A DNA stretch of 64,000 nt from Neostapfia colusana. Lineage: Eukaryota; Streptophyta; Magnoliopsida; Poales; Poaceae. The position numbers and the translations under genes are program-made. Where the stretch lies: the NCBI GenBank assembly GCA_030760725.1, contig JASWHV010000011.1, positions 85,971,765-86,035,764 of the forward strand, read 5' to 3'. Numbering within the stretch: the first letter of the stretch is position 1; each line of letters starts with the position of its first letter. Under the pieces are notes generated by a model. It was not told the origin of the DNA. It saw only the letters and a list, made by a program, of their open reading frames with translations, and made no database searches. Positions 22,733 to 32,473 of the stretch are shown one piece after another.

Positions 22733-24463
22733 ATGGCCTCCAACCCGCCACCAGAGAAGAAGCACGCTCGATCTCCTCCAGCGGCGGCGTCTGTGCCAAG
22801 TCGGGAACCTGGGGTGCCTGGCACTCCTTCCGGTGGCGACTCAAAGAGGCCCCGGGCTGATGCGTTGAGGGGAGCTTCTGGGGCATCCCCTGCTCCGCCA
22901 GTTCAAGCGACTGCGGAGCGGCCGTCAGTGACGGCAGCGGGCTCTGGGAGTCCTACCCCGGCTCGGAAGTCGGGGTTCAGAGCCCGCTGGAGTGTCTGCG
23001 CTTCCCGGCCATCCCCGACTGGCGGGGAGTCTGTGCCGTTGCGCTTGGAACCCGGGACAACTGCCGCGGCCCCCAGGCCAGCGCGAGCTTCTCCTGTTCC
23101 GGTGTGCCCGGACTCCGTGGCGGCATCATCTCTTCCTGCCGAGACGGCCGCCGCGGCCCCCATGCCAGCGCAGGTCGACCCTGCACCAGGCGTCCCGGCC
23201 TTTATTCCAGCACCGCCTTCCCCGGCTCGCCCTTCTCCACAGGTCAAGAAGCCAGAAGCTAAAGAGGGCCCGGCAGGTCCGGCTGCCAGAGCCCCGGCGC
23301 CAGCTTCTCCTGACCGGCGTCTCGTCTCGGTCGCTGGTGCATCGACTCCTCTTGAGGACGAGGTGATGGAGGAGGTCGGGGGAACTACCCCGGCCTCTGT
23401 TGCTCCATTGCCCCTGGCAGATGCCTTCGCGCTTGCCGAGACGAGCGTCCGGCAGGTCTTGGCTGCACTAGGTCGCGAGCGGGAGGAGTATACAGTTGAA
23501 CGGGATCGCCTCCTCACTTGGGGGAACCTTTTGCGGGAGCGGACCACGAAGGTCAAGAGCGAGCTCGACTCCAGGCAGGAGTTGCTCGACTTCAGGGAAG
23601 TGCTCCTCGACCGGCTGAAGCGGGCTGTCAACCGCATGGACGCCGAATCGCGGCGGATCAACAGGGAGGCCCTGGAGGCACACGCCTGGGCCGAGGAGAG
23701 CCTCTCTGCCGCTGAGGAGATACAGCAGCGGTTGGAGCACCGTAAACTCGCCGTTGAGGAACAGGAGCGTTCCACGGCAGCCGAGGCGGAGAGGGTCGCC
23801 GCGCAGCTGGCGGCGGGCGAGGATGACCTTCGAGCTTGGATCGAGGAGCTAGAGATTCTGAAGGCAGACCTCGACTTGAGGGAGGAACAGGTCTCCCGTG
23901 AACGCCGGGCGGTCTTGGAACGGGAGTTGGCCGCCGACTTCAAGGCTTCTGAGTTGGAGTGGCTTGCCAAGACTCTCCACCTTCGGGAGAGCTCCCTGGC
24001 GGCCAAGGAGAAGGAACTCTCCGAGAGAAACCTGGAGGCCCTGCAGGCAGCCCGCCGCGAGGTGGAGGAGCTCTCGGCCTTGCGGTCCTCCGAGGTTCAT
24101 GCGGTCTCAAGCTTCGTTGATCGAGCGGGGTCCGCCCTGATCCCTCTTGGCTTCAGTCCAGTGAGGGCAGCGGCTCCTGCGTTGAAGGTGGCGGAGGTGA
24201 TCCCCGCGCTGGAGTCGATCGGCCCCAAGCTGGACAGGCTAGACTCGGTAGTCGCCAGCGAGCTTGAGGCCGAGGGACGCGGCCTAGCCTTAGAGGTCGC
24301 CTCACATGTGCTGGCATGCTTCAAGAGCCGTGACCCCTCTTCCTCGCTGGAACCAGCAAGAGAGGGCCCAGCCGCGGAGCGGGAGGAAGCTGCCAGGGCT
24401 GAAGTCGAGGATGTGGCCGTCGTTGTAGCCGCTAGGTTCCGGCGTGAGCCGGGAGGTCCTTAG
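22733..24463 (+). CDS. TatA1 antisense ORF: coiled-coil protein lacking its N-terminal domain
   Basis: An intact 576-codon frame on the strand opposite to gag-pol. I chose ATG 22733 because the surrounding sequence aligns with the ATG of the TatA2 ORF (both start MASN). Residues about 5-230 are Pro/Ala/Ser-rich and probably disordered. Residues about 230-460 are heptad-rich Glu/Arg/Leu coiled coil. A conserved tail (SALIPLGFSPVRA, then EEAARAEVEDVAVVVAARF) ends the protein. Compared with TatA2, about 350 residues including the domain resembling the Pfam plant 'putative gypsy type transposon' family are missing: MASN is joined almost directly to the KKHARSPP block. The candidate intron of TatA2 is also absent. 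The function of such antisense ORFs in Tat elements is unknown. Confidence 0.72.
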   Translation: MASNPPPEKKHARSPPAAASVPSREPGVPGTPSGGDSKRPRADALRGASGASPAPPVQATAERPSVTAAGSGSPTPARKSGFRARWSVCASRPSPTGGESVPLRLEPGTTAAAPRPARASPVPVCPDSVAASSLPAETAAAAPMPAQVDPAPGVPAFIPAPPSPARPSPQVKKPEAKEGPAGPAARAPAPASPDRRLVSVAGASTPLEDEVMEEVGGTTPASVAPLPLADAFALAETSVRQVLAALGREREEYTVERDRLLTWGNLLRERTTKVKSELDSRQELLDFREVLLDRLKRAVNRMDAESRRINREALEAHAWAEESLSAAEEIQQRLEHRKLAVEEQERSTAAEAERVAAQLAAGEDDLRAWIEELEILKADLDLREEQVSRERRAVLERELAADFKASELEWLAKTLHLRESSLAAKEKELSERNLEALQAARREVEELSALRSSEVHAVSSFVDRAGSALIPLGFSPVRAAAPALKVAEVIPALESIGPKLDRLDSVVASELEAEGRGLALEVASHVLACFKSRDPSSSLEPAREGPAAEREEAARAEVEDVAVVVAARFRREPGGP

Positions 24464-24714
24464 GACTTGTTTCTCTCTTTTTATCGAGTCTGTAGTCCAG
24501 CTCATGGAGCCTCGCATAATTTGACTCTTTTAGATATTTGTGTCTGTGATGCCTCTTCTCTCCTTCTTGGCTTTGTCTGACTGAGTCCATAGCTCCGCAA
24601 GGTACTCAGAGGCCTTCTCCAATCCCGGAGCTCTGCACAGACACCTTCCCCGGGTCCTAACTGTGTTAGGGGCCCCCGGGGGTCTCCGGATCTCGCCCTA
24701 TGGGAAGCTCCAGA

Positions 24715-24801
24715 TCTGCCTGCCACGTGGCGGGTCCGGAGCCCCTCCTCAGGAGGCGGGAGCTCTGGCCCTGCTGGACACGTAGGGCTTTCGGAGCCCT
24801 C

Positions 24802-24832
<31 letters not shown>

Positions 24833-24925
24833 AGGTCCGGTTTCCGCCTGCCACGTGGCGAGTCCAAAGCCCCTCAGGGAAGGCGAAGCTCCGGGCCCAC
24901 TGGACACGTGGGGCCTTCAGGCCTT
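24715..24925 (+). repeat. TatA1 internal G-box array
   Basis: Units such as GCCACGTGGCGGGTCCGGAGC and GGACACGTGGGGCCTTC repeat the LTR array pattern downstream of the antisense ORF. Interrupted by a 26-base G run. Confidence 0.75.
24807..24832 (+). repeat. Homopolymer of 26 G
   Basis: An uninterrupted G run. The equivalent place in TatA2 (near 52370) has only about six G. It could be a slippage expansion or an assembly artefact. Confidence 0.9.
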
Positions 24926-25837
24926 GCCCCTGCTGAAGGGGCGGGACCCGGCCCTTCCATTCCTAGGCCAGAGTAGTTTGTAGCTCCTTTCCCCCCGCTT
25001 CATGCAGTCCCCGTTGCCGTAACCTGGAGGTCCTGCACACAGGCAGAGGAAACGTAATTCTCCTCGGGGGGTCCTCCCCTCCCGTCTCCTAGTCCTATTC
25101 GTCTTACGATCCTGATCCGTTATACGGGGCTTGGGCAATTCTGTGCTCAAGGCGCCGGAGCTCCGGCTCCCTCCGAGGTCCGGGTATGGTCGTCCGATCC
25201 CTAATACCGGGTCGTGCCCTGGGGAAGCAGAGTGCACGTGCTTTGGGTTCATGACCAGGCAAAGCGGTTGTACTCCCCAGTACCTCCGGAGGGCAGGATG
25301 CGCACGCTTTGGGCTCGTGGCCTGCTAAGCGGGATACGCACCCTGGACCCCCCATGCACAACGCAGGCCTTTCCTGGAGGTGACCAACTGGCACCGCAAC
25401 ACCTGACTGGGGGAGGCCCGAAAGACTCACTCGGCCATCGGCAGGTGCCTCAAGCGCGGCTGCCCTCGGTAGGATAGCGAATGCTGACTATGGATGAGCG
25501 CGGGAGAGGGGGAGCTAGATGTACGATGAACATACATAGATAGTGCGATCATAAAAATTAATGCATAATTTAAATGAGCGCATGAGAGAGAGCTAAGTAG
25601 AACAGGTTTCTGTGTTCATGCCCATAGGTGGAATTCTGGCTGTACATGGAGGCAATGTTCCGCCTCGTCTACAAGGGAAGCAAGACTCTACGCAATAGGG
25701 TCAGAACCAGGCTAAACTAGACATAGTCCTGTACCGTCCCTTGAGACTTAGCTGCCCCAAGCTCTGTTCCTAAATTCTATGGGATTCATTACAGAAGGGA
25801 ATGACCCTGTTCTACTGATGCTCGGGGAGTAGGACTT
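24926..25837 (-). other. TatA1 non-coding 3' region
   Basis: Shared with TatA2 in patches (for example AACGTAATTCTCCT and GGAAGCAAGACTCTACGC). No ORF with family support. This is the hypervariable region between integrase and the antisense ORF. Confidence 0.55.
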
Positions 25838-26160
25838 GCATTGTTGCTCCATGCCAAGGGTTTTGGGAACGGATCCCACACTCGGTTGAAAGGCATGTGT
25901 ACCTGGGGCGGCAGCTTTCGTGATTCGGAAGGGACCTTCCCTGCTGGGGGAGAGTTTATAGGTCCTTCTCGGGAAAGAGCGTGCTGCGACACCAGGTTGC
26001 CCTTCTGCAGGTCCCTGACGCGTTTGGTTCTTTGGCGGTAGTGCTTAGAGCATCAGCCGAGACCGTGCGTTGTGGGATGTTACCTGCAGCCGAGTCTCGT
26101 TGACGAGGCTGTCATCTTCACGCTGGATCAGGTCCTGCGCGGCTTCTCCTGGGCGCCCCC
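25838..26160 (-). pseudogene. TatA1 integrase C-terminal remnant
   Basis: On the minus strand, fragments in shifting frames read LMLKHYRQRTKRVRDLQKGN, then a GPF-like block, then a QQCKSYSP block. They correspond to the Tat integrase tail (yxxRvrxRxf, weGPy, eqLrkfYP pattern). No DDE core remains. Confidence 0.55.
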
Positions 26161-26449
26161 GGGGAGTTCTCCCCTTCTGGCTAAGGCCTTCAAGGGGTAG
26201 GTGGACCCGGGCTCGTCTTAGAAGACCTAAGGCGTCTTCCCCTTCTGGCAAGGCCTTCAAGGGGTTGACAGACCTTGGGCGGCCCCCGGGAGGTATGTCC
26301 GAGGCACGGAGGTGTGCTCTCGGGTGAGGCTGGCCCGACCTTGCACCATTGTGATCGGTGCTTGGGCTGTCGTGACTACTTGGGGCTTCTCCAAGGTTGA
26401 CGCCGCGGCAGTGCAGCCTCCACTGACCTGGGACAGCAGCCACAGCCGG
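26161..26449 (-). other. TatA1 unassigned pol-derived stretch
   Basis: Lies between the gag remnant and the integrase tail. I cannot assign a domain with confidence; it is probably a deletion-scarred pol segment. Confidence 0.4.
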
Positions 26450-27463
26450 CTACCGCCCCGGCCCGTCACCATCGGAGCTGGAGTCCTCACCGTTATGCAC
26501 TATCTTTATGACACGCTGAGGCTCCTGAAACCCCACCTGGTGGGCGGCGCTGACTGGAGCATCGGCCTTCTGCTTGCCCTCCTTCTGAGGGTAGGGCGGT
26601 GCTTCAGCTCTCTGTTGTCTTCCTTTGCGGAAGCGCTCTGCGAGCCTCTGGATATCCCAGCACTCGGAAGCAGTATGGTTGCCGGCGCCGTGCACGGGGC
26701 ATAGCCCGTCCTGGTCACTATCTGGGGCCGGTGCCTTTTGTCGGGGCGTGGCCCCCGAGCTCCACTAGTCGTCGCTGCTGCGGCGACGGGAGCCGTGAAC
26801 GATGACTTCATCTTGCCACTGCCCCGGTTCTTGGCCTTCTTGTCACCCCCATAGGCAGCAGCGCCAGACCCGAGCTGTCCTCCTGACTCGGAGGTCGGCA
26901 GAGAGTGTCAGTTCCGCCCTTCAGCTGCTCTGGCGCATTTGTCCGCCAGGCTGAAGAGCTCAGAGACGTCGCGGACCTCTCTGGTCGCGAGCTTCTCAAG
27001 CATTTTCTCGTCCCGGACACCCTGCCGGAACGCCACCACCACAGAAGCACTTTGGATATGCGGGATGGTGTTGCGTACCTGGGAGAACCGCTGGATGAAA
27101 GAGCGCAGCGACTCCCCAGGTTGTTGCTTGACGGTGTGGAGGTCAAGCTCCGTGCCGGGACGGGTGTAGGAGCTGCCGAAGTTGGCAACGAACTGCCGGC
27201 AGAGCTCTCCCCAGGAAGTTATGGAACCCTGAGGGAGATTCATGAGCCAAGACCGGGCTGGGCCGTTCAAGGCGACGGGGAAGTAGTTGGCCATAACAAC
27301 CTCATCCCCTCCTGCTGCAAGTACGGCGGTGGAGTAGATCTGGAGGAACTCCAGCTTGTGCCGACACACTCCGTCCTGAGTGTGTCGACATGTACTCCCC
27401 GCTTGTCACGGTTCGCCGTGAACGCGGAGGAGGAGAGTTTGCCGCTGAAAGAAGCTTGGTCAT
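26450..27463 (-). pseudogene. gag: TatA1 gag remnant with internal deletion
   Basis: Starts MTKLLSAANSPPPRS at 27463, 42 bp from the PBS. After SVSAQAG it jumps near 27355 to FLQIYSTAVLAAGG. Compared with the TatA2 gag, about 730 bp (roughly 57196-57926 there) are missing and the frame changes. The retrotransposon gag core (WGELCRQFVANFGS, SLRSFIQRFSQVRN) is then open to a TGA at 26908-26910. Frames shift again before the zinc-finger-like segment (AAPATILLPSAG in the wrong frame). Confidence 0.8.
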
Positions 27464-27504
27464 CTTCGTCGGCGGAAACTCGTCGCGCAAGGGAAAAGCC
27501 CCTA

Positions 27505-27516
27505 CCTGGCTCGCCA
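27505..27516 (-). promoter_or_regulatory. TatA1 PBS
   Basis: TGGCGAGCCAGG on the minus strand, two bases from the LTR. In TatA2 and TatA3 the same site is TGGCGCGCCAGG. I do not assign the tRNA. Confidence 0.7.
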
Positions 27517-27518
27517 AA

Positions 27519-28329
27519 TGTCGAAGTGTTCGGTCGACACTTCCCCCGGGCCTGCACTGGGCAGCCCGCGGAGGTTCTTTTTTCGGTGGGGCTAGTCCCT
27601 TGCGGAGAGCTTGAGCGTATGGACGAGTTAGTAAGAGCTTGACACGGCGAGTTTTACGTGGTTCAGGCCGCCGGAGCGTAAAACCCTACGTCCACGGCGA
27701 GCTATGGAGCTCGCTGTTTTGCTTGCTGCTCAGAACCGGAGTCCTGAGCTTGAGGATGAGTTACAGCTTGGGGGTGAATGGCTAAAGTGCGAACCCTTGC
27801 TAACGTCGCCTACCCGAGTCTTTAATAGTCCAAGACTTGGGTGGCTTACAAAGGGGGGCCCGGGACCCGACAGGTGGTCCCGGGGAGATTGACTGTTATC
27901 TACCGTATCTGCAGTTATGCTGGTAGTTGTCTCTGGCGAAGGCTTCTGAGCTTCGTCTTGCAGCCCTGCCCATGCCGCATGCTAGTCGTAGTGGATGATA
28001 ACGGCGGGGGCGGCATGGGATGTCTTGTCGCTGCATTTATTGGCTGGCAGGCTCTGACACTGCGCGCCAGTCTGTGATGCGACTGGGCGCAACGGCAACT
28101 AACAGAGGCGTGCTCCACGTCTCCGCGTCTTGGGAAGACGCGGGCCTTGAATACCTTGTACGGGCAAGGTATGGGGCGTCTTTACGCCCACTGCCTATCG
28201 CTCGGGGGCAGACAGCGCCGTTCTGCTGGCCACGTGGCAGGCCCGGAGCCCCCCTCAGAGGAGAGGGGGGGTCCGGCCCCGCGGGACACGTGGAGCCTTC
28301 GGACCTCTCCCCGCGGAGGGGGAGGTTCG
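27519..28329 (-). repeat. TatA1 5' LTR, part left of GypIV
   Basis: Continues at 42520-42793. About eight differences from the 3' LTR in the first 335 bases. The TATA is damaged: 27820-27827 gives TATTAAAG instead of TATAAAAG on the minus strand. GypIV entered inside the G-box array. Confidence 0.92.
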
Positions 28330-31300
28330 TGTGGCGGACCGGAATCCGCTCATCTAGGATCGCAGAGGGTGGTGCGACACCCGACAGCACACGTCAGAAG
28401 AACACATTATATTACATGGGAAAACAAACTGAAGGTACAAAGTAGTACACTTCTCAGTTACAAACTAGAGTCTTTATTACACAGCGGAAGTTTCTATTGT
28501 ACAACTCACGCCCGCCTATCTAGCAAAAGTCGGTTGCCCAGCCCTAGGGCAACCCACACTAGCTGCACGTCTCAGCTCAGCGCGGCGTGTACGGCTCCCA
28601 CTCAGCCGTGGTCCCCGACGGAGGGTAACCCTCGCCGGTGGACTCGTACTCCGAGTCCGTGGGTGGCTCCTCACCTGAAAAACACTTAAGCAGCAACCGT
28701 GAGCACGAAGGCTCAGCAAGGCTTAACCGACTCACCTAAGCATGCAACTCTACATGAGGGGTACCATGACATAGGATAGCAATGTTGCAGCAAATGGACA
28801 CGCCTACAAGTTCATCCTTAGTTCATCTTTTAGCAACAGGTTAACAGTTCATGAAGCTGAAATTTAGTAAGCAATATTTGGTGGCACACATGTAGCAACA
28901 CACTTATATCATAACAGCAATATTGAATCATAACATTTCACGCATTATTCTACGTTACGATGCAGTGAACAAGCGGTACTCGTCACCGCGAGGAACAGCG
29001 AATCGACTCGACATACACCTGCAGGGAAACCCAAAGAGCACGTCACGTACGCCCATCTGTGGAGCTGCACAGCACGCTCACTCGATGTCGTACGGGACAA
29101 CCTTTCACCCAACAGCCCAAACGTCGAACCGGTCGCACCGAAACGAGCAGGAGGTTCCCCACACGGAGCATCTTTCTATGCCCGTTGGCAGATTTCCACC
29201 TTGCTGCCCTCAGCCTACACCTATAAATCGGTGCGTTATGCCTCGACGCCCGGAGGTTTAGGCTACATCAGTTTATCGGGGCCCATATATCCGATATGCC
29301 TTCGGTACGTTCAATACTTGTTCAGCTGGGACGCACACGGATCGGTCCTCAATCGACACGGGCAGGGCCGCGCACACAAGACTCTCTCTTGCTGCGCCCT
29401 AGCCCCTGCCTAGTCTCATTTTCATTACTAAAGTGATCTCACATCACTCAACCGAACCCGTGTGTCCCCAAGCCTATCTCGCGAGTAGATTCCAACTACT
29501 CGACTTGTACCGAAGCCCTATGAATCTTTAAGCATAGCTTTTCTACTCGATGTTCTAAACACTACCCTCACTCTTCTAGGAACCTTTGGTTATGCAAGTG
29601 GGGTTTCATTCATCCTATACCTAATGCACATACATACTTCATATGACACATGTAAACAAAATAAAATTTATAAAAAGGTTAATGCAAACCGGGGCTTGCC
29701 TTGTTGCTGCTGGTCAGGGATTAGTTCCTCTTCCGGAAGGAGGAAATCCAGCACTTCCGGGGTCTCTTCTTCAATGGCTACACGTTGAATATAATACTAC
29801 ATGTAAATTTAAATACAATGTGTGAACTTAAGTACATAATTGCTAATAACTCTAGCTAGCCCTCCCCTTTGATTCTGAAATTTTTATGGTGGATTGGTAG
29901 GGTCCTAACCAGAGTTGTGACCATGTTTTATTTGAAACAAAGTTCAATTGAACCTTGTACAAATAAAAGCCTCATTGGTCAATAATTGAGCCTCTAAGTA
30001 ATTCCAGGGTTTTTCATGGCTCCCACCATTACTTTCTGGAAACTAGAATTTAGGATGGTTCTAATGGAATTGGTTTCATGTCATTAATCCTACAGAAAGT
30101 TATGTCCTAATTAAGATTGGAGAAAATCTAAAAAATGTTTCTGTACATTTTTCTATTTTCTCTGGGCAGTCCCATTAATCACCCAATTAGGGTAACTAAA
30201 TGAACTTGGATGAGTCTGGAAATTTTACTGGGATTCAGGGATTCTCCAATGAACCTTTCCGCCAAATTTCAGAATTTTTCATAAAGTAGTTCTCCAGATA
30301 AAATTCCCAACAGTTTAAACTTTAGGGATTTAATTCTGGAAAACTATTCACTTTTATGAGCTGAATTTGGTATTGCTGGAAAGTGCTCAGAGATCTGAAT
30401 CCAACAAAATTTGGTTCACCCAATTTGGAGCTCTCTAGCCAAAGTTATGAGGATTTGAAGTTTGGAAGAATTCTGAAAATCGGGGGAATAGTTTAAACTC
30501 TCGGGGCCCGCGGGGACACGTGTCGAGCGCGGAGGTGTCCGGTACACCGAGATACCACACGTGTCGAGCGCGGAGGTGTCCGGCACACCGGAGCTCACAG
30601 GGTATTCGCGCGCCAGCACAGCCGATCCCTGGCCACACCCGATCCCGATTTAAATTCTTCAGCCGCTGACACGTGGGCCAGCCGGCTTTGTCTTCCTCCC
30701 GCCGTTCTCTCGCGCCCGCGCCGCCGACCTCGCCGGAGCAGACTCGGGGCTCGCCGGCTCGCCGCTGCCGGACCTCCCAAGGCCTGAAAATCACTGCCAG
30801 GGGGTTGTCGACATCGAGGAACACGTCGGTGGTGACAGGTCGGTCTGGGGGTGACCGGAAATAGCTCGGCGACGTGCCGCGGCCTCGGTTGAGGTTCGAC
30901 ACCGTCGACCGTAGTTTCTAAACCTGCCAACACCTCGAACAAACGGCACTACAGCATCAGTGTACCTCTAGGAAGCTCGACAAGGTGTCAAAAGGGTTCA
31001 GGGATGGCGGCAAGTCGGTCGGCACCGTGTGACCGATCGTGCCCGTCATGACCGCCCTCGATCGAGCTTGAAATTCGTCACTCCTAGACAGTTTCACGCT
31101 ACGGATGCAGAAAAGAACTTGATCGCCGGCTAGTCCAGCGTCTATGTGCAAGATTTGATGACCTCCGAAAGACCATAGAGCGAGAATTTAAAGAAACCGT
31201 GCCGGAAGCTCGGTTTACGGTTGCCGGAGCAAAAACTGGAAATTCTCTACGGATTCTTCACGGTTGGCTTCCAAACTTAGAGGAGAGCAGCACGGTGGTC

Positions 31301-32407
31301 GCGCGCTCCTGTTGCCTCTCTCGCTGGACCGTGAAAACGCCTGTGGAACGCTGCCCACGGGCGCCTGACTCTCGGCTGAGGTTAAGTCGCCGCTGTGGCG
31401 ATCGCTCTCGGGCAAAGGAGGTCGGAGCTCGAGGTTTCTGGCGTTGGAGAGGTGGAGTGCGAGCTCAGGTGGCTGTCTAGCAGCTCAGGGACGAAGGAGG
31501 AGATGGTTTTGCTGGTTTCCCGATTGAGCAGAGAGCTGCGGCGAGAAACAATGCCGCTGCTCGGGTTTGCCCGCGAGAAGATAAAGCCGGCCGACTCCTG
31601 CTCGGCTGAGGCGGTGCCGGTCGCGTGGGGGCGCGAGCCAGTCGCCCTGGGCGCCAGCGCGCGGAGAGGGAAGCAGCTGGTGGCGCAGGTAGCTGCTCGG
31701 TGGCACAGCCGACAGCTGCTCGGTGGAATTTCCCACCGAGACTCTGACTTTGGGTGCAAGTTTCTCCTTCTTCCCTCTATGACATGTGGGTCCCACCCGG
31801 GGTATTAACCTCTGAAATTTACTCCTAATCACTGTTGTAAACAATGAGCCCCATAATGCCCCTGGTGATTCAAATTATTCACCCCTGAGCCATTTGAATT
31901 GAATAGAATTCAAATTGGGTTCGGCTTGGGTGAATTTCAGCACAAGTTTTGTTTTGAATTCAAATAAAGTTTGAATTCGTCCCACTTAGCTCATGTCAAG
32001 ATCAACTCCAAATGGAGTGAAAATTGGTGTGTGAGCTCACAAAAATGTGCTGAATAAGAATATGAAGCTAACTTTTGAATTTGGGTGATGAAAGTTGCTG
32101 CAATTTGAATTTACATTCAAATTGGCCTCTTTTTCAATTAACCCAAAAAGTGCCTCAAAAAGTATTGTATTTCTATGAAACTTGGACTGAACCTTCCCAA
32201 GACTTTTCAAGTTCTAGGGGTGAGCTCAACCTCTCATGTTCCTATGTCCAAATCCCACTTTGTGAAAAGGAAGACTTTCCCCTCTAATCACTCTTTTGAT
32301 GAAGGTTACTTGCTCTTCACAATATTTCCTACGATATGCACAACGAAAACTGTGGTGTTGTGAGGTGAAGAAAAGTTTTTGCAAGTCCCTTTTCTTGGGC
32401 TTTTACA
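28330..32407 (-). repeat. GypIV 3' LTR
   Basis: TGTGGCGGACC...GGGCTTTTACA on the plus strand. AATAAA (minus) is at 28474-28479. The hairpin TGAGC/GCTCA is at 28700-28715. In U3, a 41-bp direct repeat with ACACGTGTCGAGCGCGGAGG starts at 30516 and 30557. The rest of this long AT/GC-mosaic LTR has no gene; the plus-strand and minus-strand ORFs near 30400-31850 recur in the 5' LTR simply because it is a copy. Confidence 0.93.
28700..28720 (-). other. GypIV leader hairpin (3' LTR copy)
   Basis: TGAGC, 6-base loop ACGAAG, GCTCA, then GCAAG. It has a C-G pair where GypI and GypIII have T-A. The 5' LTR copy at 39243-39263 keeps the stem with loop ATGAAG. Confidence 0.6.
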
Positions 32408-32424
32408 TCCCTCCCCCCTTAAAA
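32408..32424 (-). promoter_or_regulatory. GypIV polypurine tract
   Basis: On the minus strand TTTTAAGGGGGGAGGGA directly precedes the LTR start TGTAAAAGCC. Confidence 0.88.
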
Positions 32425-32473
32425 GAATCTCGTCCCGAGGTTACAAAAGAAGAGATAGCGATGTAGTAGGGAC

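Noticed and set aside
22903..24006. 367-codon minus-strand ORF
   Set aside because: Shadow of the antisense coiled-coil ORF; Arg/Ser-rich composition with no family feature, whereas the plus strand has heptads and a homologue in TatA2.
26905..27642. 245-codon plus-strand ORF overlapping TatA1 gag and LTR
   Set aside because: Complement of the conserved gag core, crossing the LTR border; not conserved as a protein in TatA2 or TatA3.
29641..31850. ORFs shared between 29641-31850 and 39744-41940
   Set aside because: Both lie in the two LTRs of GypIV and are identical by copy; no motif, several conflicting frames.
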